A DNA stretch of 64,000 bases from Chloroflexi bacterium OLB13 (GCA_001567485.1 JZRA01000048.1:83968-147967); one strand, 5' to 3'. Shown: positions 8,946 through 19,755, counted from the stretch's first letter. The notes: generated from the letters alone by a model not told the origin. Numbers and translations: made by a program.

Positions 8946-9448
8946 GCGTCACGCGCGTCAATCTGGATGAGCTGTTGATCGCGGTCGACCACGTCGCCCT
9001 TCTTGACCAACACCTCGCGCACAATCCCGTCCGTGGGCGCGCCGATCCGTATCTCCATCTTCATCGCTTCAAGCACGATCAACGGCTGACCCGCGGTGAC
9101 TGTTTGGCCGGCCTTCACCAGCACGTCGACCACCTGCCCCGGCATCTGCGCCGTGAGCCGGCCCGCCTCGGCGCCTGAGGTGCCACGGCGGCGCGCCGCA
9201 GGGATAGCGAGCGAGAGCGCATACACCGGCCCGCCGACCACCTGCCCGTAGCGCCGGAGTCCATCGGCGGCGGTCGCCACCTGCACGGTACGGTCGCCAA
9301 AATCCAGCGCCCACCGGCCCGACTGGGTTCGTTCCGCTGTGAGCTGATACGTTCGTTCGCCCACCGTCGCTGTGACACGGCCGTCGCTGCCTCGCTCGAT
9401 GCTCACGGTCACGATTCCCTGCTGTGTCTCGTATTGAACTGACGGCAT
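8942..9448 (-). CDS. Biotin/lipoyl attachment (BCCP-like) protein, stand-alone
   Basis: 168 residues from the ATG at 9448, which has GGAGG 8 bases upstream. The longer frame to 9601 lacks a ribosome site and is unrelated in character. The C-terminal 75 residues form a biotinyl/lipoyl domain with the attachment motif EAMKM (Lys130), preceded by [16 protein letters not shown]. The N-terminal half resembles the linker domain before the BCCP part of acyl-CoA carboxylase alpha chains. It would carry carboxybiotin between a biotin carboxylase and a carboxyltransferase, but neither is encoded nearby. The partner must be elsewhere in the genome. Confidence 0.85.
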   Translation of the reverse strand: MPSVQYETQQGIVTVSIERGSDGRVTATVGERTYQLTAERTQSGRWALDFGDRTVQVATAADGLRRYGQVVGGPVYALSLAIPAARRRGTSGAEAGRLTAQMPGQVVDVLVKAGQTVTAGQPLIVLEAMKMEIRIGAPTDGIVREVLVKKGDVVDRDQQLIQIDARDA

Positions 9449-9568
9449 AGGTACGGCCTCCACAATAGCACGGTGTTGTGGTGTCATGTCATGCGGACGA
9501 ATCACAGTACCGAATTGTTCCGTTCCGGTCAAACAATTCAGGAGTTGAGTCTGGCTTGCGGGCCGTAG

Positions 9569-9598
9569 TTGACGTACAATCGACCCTCCGGTTACGAA
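9569..9598 (+). promoter_or_regulatory. Candidate uvrB promoter region
   Basis: TTGACG at 9569-9574 is followed 18 bases later by TACGAA at 9593-9598. A TACAAT also sits at 9575-9580 directly against TTGACG. Either could serve as a -10. The 181-base gap 9449-9629 holds nothing else I can name; uvrB has a GGAGG ribosome site just before its ATG. Confidence 0.35.
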
Positions 9599-9629
9599 CA
9601 TTCGTTCGCCATTTTAGCGGAGGAACGCC

Positions 9630-11702
<2,073 letters not shown>

Positions 11703-11709
11703 CCCAGAC

Positions 11710-11738
11710 TTGCCACGTCCGAACAGCCTGTCGATAAT
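11710..11738 (+). promoter_or_regulatory. Promoter TTGCCA-N17-GATAAT, leaderless for the lipoprotein gene
   Basis: TTGCCA (11710-11715) and GATAAT (11733-11738) are separated by exactly 17 bases. The downstream ATG at 11748 starts 9 bases after the -10 box, about where transcription should begin, so the message would have almost no 5' leader. No Shine-Dalgarno sequence precedes that ATG, which agrees with a leaderless start. Confidence 0.55.
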
Positions 11739-11747
11739 GGGGTGTGT

Positions 11748-12158
11748 ATGCGCACCCCATTTGCGTTCTCAACGATTGCAATTTTTCTCGTCGTCGCGGC
11801 CGTACTCGGCGGATGCACCCTTGTCGAACCCAAGGCGACACCTGTCCCGACGCCTAATATCCCACGGGTTCGTTTTCTGTTTCCTGAGAACAACGCGCGT
11901 ATCGCGCAGGACAGCGAGATCACCGTTGACATCCTCGCTGAAGATGAGACGTCGGGGATCGCCCGCGTCGAGTTTCTGGTGGACAACATCAAGATCAACG
12001 AGGGCCAGCCCGACGGCTTCGCTGTCCCGGCCTTTCGCGCTGCGATGAACTGGATCGCCGGCACGCCGGGCGGTCACACGCTGCACGCCATCGCGTATCG
12101 CGCGGATGGAACTCGCAGCGACGAAGCGATCATTCTGGTGGATGTCGTCGCACGCTGA
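11748..12158 (+). CDS. Lipoprotein with one bacterial Ig-like domain
   Basis: 136 residues from the ATG at 11748. The N-terminus is a lipoprotein signal (hydrophobic stretch, then AVLGGC with the lipidated Cys near residue 24), followed by a short Pro/Thr linker. The remaining 95 residues read as one Ig-like beta-sandwich of the Big-type found in surface proteins (FLFPENNARIAQDSEITVDI, then IARVEFLVDN, then GGHTLHAIAYRADG). The product is probably tethered to the outer face of the membrane. No catalytic residues. It begins a plus-strand run of three genes. Confidence 0.75.
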   Translation: MRTPFAFSTIAIFLVVAAVLGGCTLVEPKATPVPTPNIPRVRFLFPENNARIAQDSEITVDILAEDETSGIARVEFLVDNIKINEGQPDGFAVPAFRAAMNWIAGTPGGHTLHAIAYRADGTRSDEAIILVDVVAR

Positions 12159-12177
12159 CCACGAGACGGAAACGGCT

Positions 12178-12558
12178 ATGAGCTACTTGCAGCGCATCAA
12201 CTACCGGCCCACACTCGACGCACTGAGCGAGCGCGAACGTGACATGCTCGGACGCGCCTTCGACCCGGCCAGCACCGACGTGATCATCAATGGTGATGTC
12301 GTGCCGTGGCATAACGTCGAGGAGGTCGAAGTCGCTGTCGCCGCACGGCAGAAAGGCCCATCCGGCTGGATCGTCCGCAACCTCGTGATGCAAGGCGAAC
12401 GGTATCATGTGGCGCTGTACTTCGGGCGCGAAGAACAGGTGCTGACGAATCTGTCGCGCGGAGCTGCCGAATACGTCGTCAAGTCGATTGCCTATTACGC
12501 ACCCAAGCCGGTGCGCTACACCGGGCCGGATGGATTTGCGCCCCTTACCGAGGTTTAG
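12178..12558 (+). CDS. Conserved hypothetical protein
   Basis: 126 residues from the ATG at 12178 (MSYLQRINYRPTLDALSERE). The longer frame from 12106 overlaps the lipoprotein gene and is rejected. The protein is soluble and mixed alpha/beta, without signal peptide, cysteine motif or known catalytic motif. It lies 19 bases after the Ig-like lipoprotein gene, so the two are probably cotranscribed. Function unknown. Confidence 0.65.
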   Translation: MSYLQRINYRPTLDALSERERDMLGRAFDPASTDVIINGDVVPWHNVEEVEVAVAARQKGPSGWIVRNLVMQGERYHVALYFGREEQVLTNLSRGAAEYVVKSIAYYAPKPVRYTGPDGFAPLTEV

Positions 12559-13780
12559 CGTCCGGCAGGTTCTGGCCGCCCTCATCTTCGCGGGACTCTC
12601 CGCCGCTGCGTGCGCGCCGCAATCCAGCACGACATCGTCCACCGCAACACTGAGCCTGCCCGCAACGACCCTCGCGACGACGTGGGGGTTTGCGCCAGCC
12701 CTAGCGACAGCGCCAAGCATTGATTCACCGGCGGCGGCGGCCATCGGAACAGACACGGCGTTCGCCGCGTTCGAGTCCGCCGACACGACGCAGCGGCTTG
12801 TGCTGTATGTCAAGGCTCAGCGTATCGAAACGGAGATCACGGCCTCTCAACCGCACAGTCTGAAGCTGGCGCGGCTTCCGGCGGGCCGTCTGTTAGCCAC
12901 ATGGATCGACCGCGATGCGTCGGGCATCAGCACGCTGTACGCCGCTCAAGTCGACCGGCAGGGCGCGTCATTGTTCGGCGCGCTGGCGGTATCCAACAGC
13001 GCCGTGACACGCTATGACCTGATCGGCATGCCCGCAGGCGGCGCATGGGCCGTGTGGAGCGCGGTCGTCAGCGGCGAGCCGACGCTGGTAGCGAGCCGCT
13101 TAGACGATGCCGGCCGGCCCCGTATGCCGCAGCTCTTGCAGCTTGACGCCGACTATCCGGCGCTTGCGGTGCTCATCAGCGGCGATGTGACGCTGTTTTG
13201 GCTTCAGGGCGAAAACCAAGACCTGTATCAGGCGCAGCTTATCGACACGGGCTTGAGCGAGCCGGTGCGCAGGAGTCCGGCGCCGTGGGTCGGCCAGACC
13301 GGCGACCTGTTGGCGGGCCTCAGCGCAGGGGTCGACCGGTCGCACGGTTATGTCGTATTTCACACACTGACCAACGCCGGAAAGCAGCGTGCGCTCGTCA
13401 CGTCCGGGCCGCTCGATCAGCCCGACTGGGGGCCAGCAGCGCCGATCAACCCGGTCATGGGCGACCAGCCATTTCAGACTGGATTCAACCACGGCATCGC
13501 GTTCACTACCGTCGTGTCAGCCAGCGCGCCGGAGGCCGGATGGATCGCGCCCGCACGCGGCCAGTACGACATCATGGCGGCGGCGGCGATGATCGAGACA
13601 CACCTGTACGTGCTGTATTTCCGTGCGGGGGCGCTGGTGGGCGCACAGGAGATCACGTCGCTTCCATCGGGCATAATCGCAGCGCCGAGCCTGACGCTGG
13701 ACGACGAGCGCGACCTCGCGTTGGCATGGTGGCAGCCCGGCCCCGAAACCGCGTCGCTGTACGCGATCAGTTCCCGCTGA
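12530..13780 (+). CDS. Secreted lipoprotein-like beta-propeller protein
   Basis: 416 residues from the ATG at 12530, overlapping the previous gene by 29 bases. An earlier ATG at 12488 gives a non-signal N-terminus. MDLRPLPRFSVRQVLAALIF leads into a hydrophobic segment and a Cys in LSAAACAP, compatible with a lipoprotein signal. The mature part has repeating beta-strand blocks (ATWIDRDASGISTLYAAQVD, AVWSAVVSG, TLFWLQGEN, ALAWWQPGPE) like exo-sialidase or six-bladed propeller proteins, but no Asp-box is clear. Probably an exported binding protein; ligand unknown. Its 3' end overlaps the convergent glycosyltransferase gene by 14 bases. Confidence 0.65.
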   Translation: MDLRPLPRFSVRQVLAALIFAGLSAAACAPQSSTTSSTATLSLPATTLATTWGFAPALATAPSIDSPAAAAIGTDTAFAAFESADTTQRLVLYVKAQRIETEITASQPHSLKLARLPAGRLLATWIDRDASGISTLYAAQVDRQGASLFGALAVSNSAVTRYDLIGMPAGGAWAVWSAVVSGEPTLVASRLDDAGRPRMPQLLQLDADYPALAVLISGDVTLFWLQGENQDLYQAQLIDTGLSEPVRRSPAPWVGQTGDLLAGLSAGVDRSHGYVVFHTLTNAGKQRALVTSGPLDQPDWGPAAPINPVMGDQPFQTGFNHGIAFTTVVSASAPEAGWIAPARGQYDIMAAAAMIETHLYVLYFRAGALVGAQEITSLPSGIIAAPSLTLDDERDLALAWWQPGPETASLYAISSR

Positions 13781-15014
13781 CGGTCGAACGACACACCGCG
13801 TCCATGCGCGCAGCGGCGTGCTGCGCCGTGAACCCCTCGGCGAATCGGCCACGCCCTGCTGCGCCCATAGCCGCAGCGCGTTCAGGATCGTCGAGTAATG
13901 CCGCGAGTGACCCCGACAGCGCCGCGATGTCAAATGGCTGCACGATATGGCCGGTTGCGCCATCAGCGACCGCCTCCGGTGAGCCGCCAAAACACGTAGC
14001 GACCACCGGCTTCCCCGCCGCCATCGCTTCAAGGTTGACGGTCGGGAACACGTCAAGACAGATCGAGGGCGCAGCGACAGCACTGGCGAGATGATACGCG
14101 GCGGCGAGCGTCTCGCCTTCCAGCCACCCGCCCATCACGATCTGCGGCAGAACGTCGCGGAATGTATCATCAGTCAACCCCTGCTGCTCCGGCGAGGCTC
14201 GCGTCAAGATCAGCAAACGCGCATCGGGCCGTTCGGGGAAGATGCGCTGCACGGCGCGCAGCAGCTGGACGCTGCCCTTCAGCGGCGTTAGGCGGCCGGC
14301 GACGAGGATCACGCGGCAGCCATCAAGGCCAAGCCGCGCGCGGAGCGCCGCGACATGCTCCGGTGTCGTATCGAGCGCCGCAGGGTCTACCCCCGGATGC
14401 ACGACATCCGGCGCACGCCCGCCGTTCGCCACGATCGCGTCACGCAGCGCGGCGCTGCTGCACGTCAGCCGATCAACCCCGCCCAACACGCGCCGGATCA
14501 CGACGTTCCGCAGCGGGTTGTAGCGAAGGCGATAGGTTCGCAGGTTATACAGCGGCGGCAGGCGATACTGCTCTGACTCGATCGGGCAGCGGGCTTCTGG
14601 CGTGGCGAAATGCACCAGCTTGCCGTAGGTGAACGTCATCGCATCTTGCAGATGATGAATGACCGGGATACCGCGTCGCTTAGCGAGCGTTAGGCTGTGA
14701 TAGGTCAGGCCGGTATGCACGTTGAACGCCAGCACAAGCTCAGGCCGCAAAGCATCCAGCTTCGCCGCCACCTGTGCCGCCACGCCGGGGTGATAGAGCG
14801 ACCAGTACGCGGTGAAACGCGGCCGCCAGCGCGCATGAATGTGATGCACGGGGATGCCGGATCGCTCGTCCGTGAACGCGGCGCTGCTGGTCGCGGCAAG
14901 CACGGTGACGTCATGCCCGCGCAGCGCCAACCCCTGTGCAAACGTCCATGCGACTTTCTCAGCGCCGCCAGCGTTCTCCGGCGGGATCCGGTCGCTGAGC
15001 ACGAGTATCCTCAT
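13767..15014 (-). CDS. GT4-family glycosyltransferase
   Basis: 415 residues. The GT-B fold start MRILVLSDRIPPENAGGAEK is typical of GT4 retaining glycosyltransferases, with VILVAGRLTPLKGS at the start of the donor-binding half. The EX7E-type motif reads DVFPTVNLE, with Asp in the first acidic position. It uses a nucleotide sugar to build a cell-surface glycan. The ATG overlaps the stop of the upstream GT4 gene by 4 bases, so the two are coupled. Exact sugar not predictable. Confidence 0.85.
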   Translation of the reverse strand: MRILVLSDRIPPENAGGAEKVAWTFAQGLALRGHDVTVLAATSSAAFTDERSGIPVHHIHARWRPRFTAYWSLYHPGVAAQVAAKLDALRPELVLAFNVHTGLTYHSLTLAKRRGIPVIHHLQDAMTFTYGKLVHFATPEARCPIESEQYRLPPLYNLRTYRLRYNPLRNVVIRRVLGGVDRLTCSSAALRDAIVANGGRAPDVVHPGVDPAALDTTPEHVAALRARLGLDGCRVILVAGRLTPLKGSVQLLRAVQRIFPERPDARLLILTRASPEQQGLTDDTFRDVLPQIVMGGWLEGETLAAAYHLASAVAAPSICLDVFPTVNLEAMAAGKPVVATCFGGSPEAVADGATGHIVQPFDIAALSGSLAALLDDPERAAAMGAAGRGRFAEGFTAQHAAARMDAVCRSTVSGN

Positions 15015-16123
15015 GGCGCGCCTCGAAGCAGCGACTCATACAGCGCGATGAACTGCGACGCCGACTTACGCCATGTCGTGCGATTCGCTTTCTCAAGCGC
15101 GGCGACGCCCATCGCACGGAGCCGATCCGGATCGGTCAGCAGGCGTCCAATCGCGGCCGGCAGCTCGTCATCGACCAGTGCTTGAGAGACCAGCAGCCCG
15201 GTTTGTTCGTGGTCGATGGCATCGCGCGCACCGCACTCCCACGTCCCGATCGACGGCACGCCGAGGCTTCCCGCTTCCAGATAGACGAGGCCGTATCCCT
15301 CGAACCGCAGCCCGTCGTTCATCGACGGCATCACGAAAAGGTCGGCCGTCCTGTACCAGCGCAGCAGATCGGCATGTGAAACATGACCCAACAACTGCAC
15401 CCGGTCGCCCAACGCCAGTTCGTCCACCAAGCGGCGCGCTTCAGCCCCCGTCTCCGGTTCGGCCGTCAGCGACCCGACGACGACGCATTTCGCGTTCGGC
15501 GCTTGCTTCAGGACGGCCGGCATCGCGCGGATCAACGGCAGGATACCCTTACGCCGTTTGACCGCCCCCACGAACAGCACGATCGGCCCGTCCTTCTCGA
15601 ACGGCTCCGAATCCCGCGCCGCGTCCTGCCACGCCTGCGCGTTGACACCGGCAGGAATGACGACCGAACGCGCATTGGAAGCGTGCCGGCGCAGAACGTC
15701 CTGTGTATAAGTACTGATGCACGCGACCGTTGATCGCTCGAAGGCATGGCGATAGAGCGCGCCCACCGGCCAACGGCGTGTCATCGGCAGCACGGCGTAG
15801 GTTCCATGCGCGTTCAGCACATGCGGGCGGGCGCCTGCCACACGCAAGCCTAGCGGCGCAAACGGCTCGACAAGGGTATGGACAATGTCGCAGGAGGAGA
15901 GCGCCGCGCGAACCGCGCCATACGACCGCAGCAGCGATAGCAGCAGCCCGGACTGCGACTCGGCCAGCGGAGGCAGGATCGCGAAATCAGCGCCAGCGGC
16001 CGACCTGCTGGCGACTATCGTCAAATCAACGCCCAGCGACCGCAGCGCCCCGATCAATTCGAGCGAATACTGCGCCCATCCGCTGCGCGAGTTGATCTCC
16101 GCCGTGATGATCCCGACCTTCAC
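15011..16123 (-). CDS. GT4-family glycosyltransferase
   Basis: 370 residues from a GTG at 16123 (MKVGIITAEINSRSGWAQYS), preceded by a GAGG-rich stretch. GT-B features: acceptor-side DIVHTLVEPFAPLG, donor-side IVLFVGAVKRRKGILPLIRA and an intact EX7E motif EGYGLVYLE. It is the first gene of a two-gene unit with the GT4 at 13767. Likely acts at the cytosolic face of the membrane in capsule, O-antigen-like or glycolipid assembly. The 143-base gap upstream (16124-16266) is divergent from the FmdB-like gene; I see no confident promoter there. Confidence 0.82.
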   Translation of the reverse strand: MKVGIITAEINSRSGWAQYSLELIGALRSLGVDLTIVASRSAAGADFAILPPLAESQSGLLLSLLRSYGAVRAALSSCDIVHTLVEPFAPLGLRVAGARPHVLNAHGTYAVLPMTRRWPVGALYRHAFERSTVACISTYTQDVLRRHASNARSVVIPAGVNAQAWQDAARDSEPFEKDGPIVLFVGAVKRRKGILPLIRAMPAVLKQAPNAKCVVVGSLTAEPETGAEARRLVDELALGDRVQLLGHVSHADLLRWYRTADLFVMPSMNDGLRFEGYGLVYLEAGSLGVPSIGTWECGARDAIDHEQTGLLVSQALVDDELPAAIGRLLTDPDRLRAMGVAALEKANRTTWRKSASQFIALYESLLRGAP

Positions 16124-16266
16124 GCCTCGCCTCTCAATACCGCGTGCGGCATAAAAACTCCATCAGAATCCTAAGACATCTCTTTACGCCAGCGTCAAAG
16201 TGATGAATCATAGTAGATAGATTCAAGGTTTCACAATCGCTATGAGTGGGTGAGGTCACAGCACCG

Positions 16267-16557
16267 ATGCCGGTATATACCTATCGCCGCGAAGACGGCA
16301 CGTTGTTTGATGTCCGCCAATCGTTCTCCGATGACGCCTTAACCGAAGACCCGTCAACCGGGCAGAAGGTCGTGCGTGTCGTGCAGAATACGGGGGTCAT
16401 CTTCAAAGGCTCGGGGTTCTACACGACCGACGCAAAAGGCAGTCGAAACGGCAAGCGAAGCGGCGAAAGCAAGCCTGAGAGCAAACCAGCCGTGACCGAC
16501 TCGGCCTCCAAGCCCGCCGAATCAGCCGCCCCAACTGCCTCCGCCGCAGCCGACTAG
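16267..16557 (+). CDS. FmdB-family regulatory-type protein lacking its zinc cysteines
   Basis: 96 residues from the ATG at 16267. The core MPVYTYRREDGTLFDVRQSF, then VRRVV-like VVRVVQNTGVIFKGSGFYTT, is the FmdB/CxxC zinc-ribbon family. In the family the first loop reads YRC..CG and the second CP.CG; here they are YRREDG and DPSTG, so all four zinc ligands are missing. The tail is a low-complexity Lys/Ser/Pro/Ala extension common in this family. Function of the family is poorly known; here zinc binding is clearly lost. Confidence 0.8.
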   Translation: MPVYTYRREDGTLFDVRQSFSDDALTEDPSTGQKVVRVVQNTGVIFKGSGFYTTDAKGSRNGKRSGESKPESKPAVTDSASKPAESAAPTASAAAD

Positions 16558-16590
16558 CTCTGAAAACGTCTTCATTCCAACAACGACAAC

Positions 16591-16609
16591 GCCCGCGTTC
16601 GCCGCGGGC
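16591..16609. terminator. Hairpin between convergent genes
   Basis: GCCCGCG-TTCGC-CGCGGGC forms a 7-base-pair GC stem with a 5-base loop, followed by a weak T-rich stretch (ATTACTGTTTC). It lies between the stop codons of the FmdB-like gene and the convergent gene at 16628, so it may end transcripts from both sides. Confidence 0.6.
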
Positions 16610-16627
16610 ATTACTGTTTCTGGACGG

Positions 16628-16936
16628 TCAGATTTGAAATTCACCGGATGTCCGCACGACTTTTTGCGTGTAGTTGGTGACGCACTCCAGAAGCCGTTCG
16701 TGCAGCCGCTGCCACTCCGGACTCTTGAGGATTTTGCGCATCGACGCAAGGTCGTCGGTCAAGCCTTCCGCCATGATTTGCGGCGTGTCTCCACTGGAGA
16801 ACGTGGTCAGCCAGAGACCGATGAGTTCCAGCCCCAAGCGCGACAGCCCCGGCCCCCACTCGCGCACGACGAACTCGAAGTACTCCTGCTGTTGTTCCTG
16901 CTTGATGTCCCACTTCATCAGCAGTTTCACGCTCAT
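16628..16936 (-). CDS. Small hypothetical protein, dimeric alpha/beta barrel-like
   Basis: 102 residues from the ATG at 16936 with GAGGAG about 10 bases upstream. MSVKLLMKWDIKQEQQQEYF followed by a helix and a second strand (GLELIGLWLTTFSSG) suggests a small ferredoxin-like dimeric barrel such as NIPSNAP/EthD types. No cofactor-binding residues are obvious. Once the frameshift in the upstream MBL gene is corrected, the two genes are only 15 bases apart and likely cotranscribed. Confidence 0.6.
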   Translation of the reverse strand: MSVKLLMKWDIKQEQQQEYFEFVVREWGPGLSRLGLELIGLWLTTFSSGDTPQIMAEGLTDDLASMRKILKSPEWQRLHERLLECVTNYTQKVVRTSGEFQI

Positions 16937-16951
16937 CGCGAATACTCCTCG

Positions 16952-17595
16952 CTACCCGGCAGAGACCTGCGGGCGTAGCAAAATCACCTGTGGCTGTTCC
17001 GGCAGGCTGCCGGATGTGACCTTAAGTGTATCGTCTTCCTGCACTTTGCTCACCCCCATCTCTTTCAAGAACTTGTCGACCGGGTCGAGCAGCACCGTGA
17101 GGCAGGCAGCATGTAGTGCATCGGCACGATGTAATTCGGTTCGATCAGCGCGATGACTTCGGCAGCCATGCTGGCACGCAGGCCGCCGCCACCGCCAACC
17201 GGCACGAGCAGCACGTTGACCGCGCCGAGCGTCTCAATCGTGGATTGGTCGGGGACGTGCGCCAAATCGCCGAGGTGCAGCACCGACAGCGACCCGTATT
17301 GAATCAGATAGCCAACGTTGCGATGCGTGCGTTCCTCGTCGACCAGATGCATCGGCAGGCCGTAGATGAATACGCCGCCGACTTCGTATTCGCCGGGGCC
17401 GCGCAGCACGTAATTGGCGCCCTTGACCGCGTCGACGCAATTATGGCCGGGGCGGTCGTGGCTGACCGTGACGACATCACCCTTGAGCTTGAGCGGCGGC
17501 AGGCCGATTTCCTCGCTGTAGGGATCGGTCACGATTGAAATGCTCCCGCGTTCGGTCAAGCGGAAGCACGAATGGCCGTACCAAGTGAGTTCCAC
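16952..17595 (-). CDS. MBL-fold protein with degenerate metal site (frameshifted)
   Basis: One gene of about 214 residues, split by a missing base near 17098-17110. The first frame gives MELTWYGHSCFRLTERGSIS to VPMHYMLPA; the next frame continues LTVLLDPVDKFLKEMGV to the true stop at 16952. It belongs to the UlaG/YtkL-like metallo-beta-lactamase-fold group (YGHSCF, SDPYSEE-type strand, PMHY). The metal motif HxHxDH is HDRPGH, so a central His and the Asp are lost. Metal-dependent hydrolysis is therefore doubtful. The start is a GTG with AAGGA upstream. Confidence 0.75.
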
Positions 17596-17685
17596 GAATG
17601 TGTGTCCTTTGGGTTGAGCGGCTGCTCGCAGCCGACGCTCTTTTCCCTCAATTTTAGCACAAAATAGCGAGGATCGCGCGGGCGA

Positions 17686-19722
17686 TTACGGCGCATTCTG
17701 AAGCACCTGCGTAACGCCGATCGCGCTCACGATCCAGCCCTCCTCGCCCTGCGCCGTGCGCACCCGCCACCAGCGCAGCGCGCCCTGATCATACGGGCCG
17801 GCCAGCACGCGCACGAACTCACCGTTGAGCAGATAGCGGATCACGTTCGGAACGTCCGCGTTCGGTTCAGTCCGCAGGTTCAGTCCCTCGCTGTTCGGAC
17901 TCGCCACGACCAGCTCCTGCCCCGGCTCAAATTCCGACCCTTCGACCACGCCGGACGGCAGCGCTCCGGAGAACGCGGCGGCGGGCGTCACACGCACCGT
18001 GTTGGCGCCGGTCGTGTCCAGCGGCCGGATGTCCCCACACGCGACCGCCCCGTCAAGCGGCACGTTTTCCGGCACGTCGACCACCCCCAACACCTGCGAT
18101 CCATTGGCATCGCGCCCGCCGACGATGACCGCACGGCTGTTGGTCGCCCAGTCGCTGAACTCGTACTTGCACACATCGCGGCGCAGCCGCTTGAACGCGC
18201 CATCGGCGGCCAGCGGCAGCACGATGAACGCCAACCGCTGATCCTCGCGGATACGCAGGCGGGCGAGCAGGCGCGTCCCATCCGGCGACCAACTTACCGA
18301 AACCGCATACCAGCCTGTGTTGAACTGCTCAGGCTCACCCACCGGCGGGTTGACGTAGGGGTCGCTCTCGGCATTGACGAAGTCAGGGCAGTTATGCACG
18401 TTGCGGCGGCAGTTGTGCATCACCTGATAGGCCTCGCCGCTGCGGGTGTCCCACCACCACACACCATCGTTGGCATCGCCGCGCTGCGGGTTGTCGACGA
18501 TAAACGCGATCCGCAATCCATCCGGCGACCATGACGCGGCCGTCACCAGCTTATCGCTGTTTTCGAGGCTGCCCGGCCCGAACGACGTAAACGGCGCCGG
18601 CATACCATGGCGCTCGCCGTTGACTTCCCAGTACATCACGCCGAACTCATCGGTCACGATGGCCTCGCCGGGGTGGGCCGGGTTCGGAACACGGAACGGC
18701 TGATACGCGGACGGCGACGCGGCCACTTGTGACGCGGCGTTCAGCGCCCCCGGATCGACTTGGAACGGCAGTCCTCCGACCGCTTCTGGCAGGGGCAGCA
18801 GCACTTGGATGAGCGCGACTGACAGCGTAGGCGGCGGAGTCACGGGCGGCACGCGCGGCGGCGGCGTGAGGGTCGGGGTCGAGGTTGCACCTGCATCGCC
18901 GGTATCACCGGCGGCGGGCGTCAAGGTTGGGAGCGGCGACTCTGGCGCGGTGTCGGACGGCCCAAGCGTGACGGCCGGAGGCGATTCAGCCGTCTGCGGC
19001 GGCGCGGTGAACACCACCGTCGGCGTCGGCGTGTCGGTATCGCGCGGCGTCCATGTGGGGGCTGGCGTCATGAAGAACGGATCGACCGTCGCCGTTGACG
19101 AGGGAACCTGATCGGGCGTGCGGCTCGGCGGAACACGGGTCAGCGTTGCGGTGCGGCTCGCCGTGACACTGGGCGTCTGCGTCAGGCTGGATGTCGCCGT
19201 GATGGTCGCCGTGGGCTGCGGGGTCAGCGTCGCCGACGGCGTGAACGTCGCAGTGTGGCTGGGCGTCTCCGTCGGCAGTGGCGTGTGCGTGTCGGTCGGC
19301 GTCGGGGACAGCGACGGCGACGAGGTGAACGTCGGCGTGACGCTGGACGTATGAGTCGGGCCGAGCGTGGGCAGCGGCGTGTTGGTCGGCGGCACGGTGT
19401 TCGTCGGCGATGCTGTCGGGGTCGGGCTGAGCGTCGGGGTCGAGGTCGCTGTCCGCGATGGCGTGACGCTGGGCGCAGTGGTCACGCTCGGCTCAGGCGA
19501 CGGCGTTGTGCTGGACTGCGGCGACGCCGTCGCGCTGGGGCGCGCCGTGTTGGTCAGCGTCGGGCGCGGCGTGCGTGACGGCACGAGGGCGATCGCGGTG
19601 GTGGCGAGCGTGGCGCTGGGGGTCAGCGTCGGCGCGACCGTTGGCGTCGGCTGCGGGATGCCGATGCTGGCGCAGGATGTCAACAGCAGTGCGCACAGCA
19701 CAGTCGCCAGTTTCCGATACAC
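17686..19722 (-). CDS. Large lipoprotein: Thr/Pro linker, beta-propeller part, C-terminal SH3
   Basis: 678 residues from a GTG at 19722 with an AAGGGG ribosome site. Lipoprotein signal (MYRKLATVLCALLLTSC, Cys17 lipidated), then about 270 residues of Thr/Pro/Ser linker, then a TolB/WD40-like part with repeats (AASWSPDGLRIAFIVDNPQ, VSWSPDGTRLLARLRI), and a C-terminal bacterial SH3 domain (SEGLNLRTEPNADVPNVIRY). It is probably anchored outside the membrane with the propeller held away from the surface; SH3 domains of this type often bind cell-wall peptides. Convergence of linker and SH3 design with the protein at 1482-4387 is notable. Confidence 0.8.
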   Translation of the reverse strand: MYRKLATVLCALLLTSCASIGIPQPTPTVAPTLTPSATLATTAIALVPSRTPRPTLTNTARPSATASPQSSTTPSPEPSVTTAPSVTPSRTATSTPTLSPTPTASPTNTVPPTNTPLPTLGPTHTSSVTPTFTSSPSLSPTPTDTHTPLPTETPSHTATFTPSATLTPQPTATITATSSLTQTPSVTASRTATLTRVPPSRTPDQVPSSTATVDPFFMTPAPTWTPRDTDTPTPTVVFTAPPQTAESPPAVTLGPSDTAPESPLPTLTPAAGDTGDAGATSTPTLTPPPRVPPVTPPPTLSVALIQVLLPLPEAVGGLPFQVDPGALNAASQVAASPSAYQPFRVPNPAHPGEAIVTDEFGVMYWEVNGERHGMPAPFTSFGPGSLENSDKLVTAASWSPDGLRIAFIVDNPQRGDANDGVWWWDTRSGEAYQVMHNCRRNVHNCPDFVNAESDPYVNPPVGEPEQFNTGWYAVSVSWSPDGTRLLARLRIREDQRLAFIVLPLAADGAFKRLRRDVCKYEFSDWATNSRAVIVGGRDANGSQVLGVVDVPENVPLDGAVACGDIRPLDTTGANTVRVTPAAAFSGALPSGVVEGSEFEPGQELVVASPNSEGLNLRTEPNADVPNVIRYLLNGEFVRVLAGPYDQGALRWWRVRTAQGEEGWIVSAIGVTQVLQNAP
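18830..19660 (-). repeat. Low-complexity Thr/Pro-rich coding repeat
   Basis: Imperfect GGCGTC/GGGTC-type repeats on the plus strand encode TPT, SPTPT, TATSTPT and related units of the lipoprotein linker. Several long open frames on the opposite strand (Val/Gly-rich) exist only because of this composition and are not genes. Confidence 0.75.
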
Positions 19723-19755
19723 GATCTGCCCCTTTTGAGATGCCGCATCACTTCC

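Noticed and set aside
17616..17640. Hairpin in the leader of the MBL gene as a terminator
   Set aside because: The stem is followed by an A/C-rich sequence on the minus strand; the T run is on the plus strand where no gene needs ending.
18809..19738. Val/Gly-rich and Arg-rich plus-strand frames over the lipoprotein linker
   Set aside because: They arise from the GGCGTC-type repeats of the Thr/Pro linker; composition is not protein-like and the opposite frame carries a signal peptide and SH3 domain.
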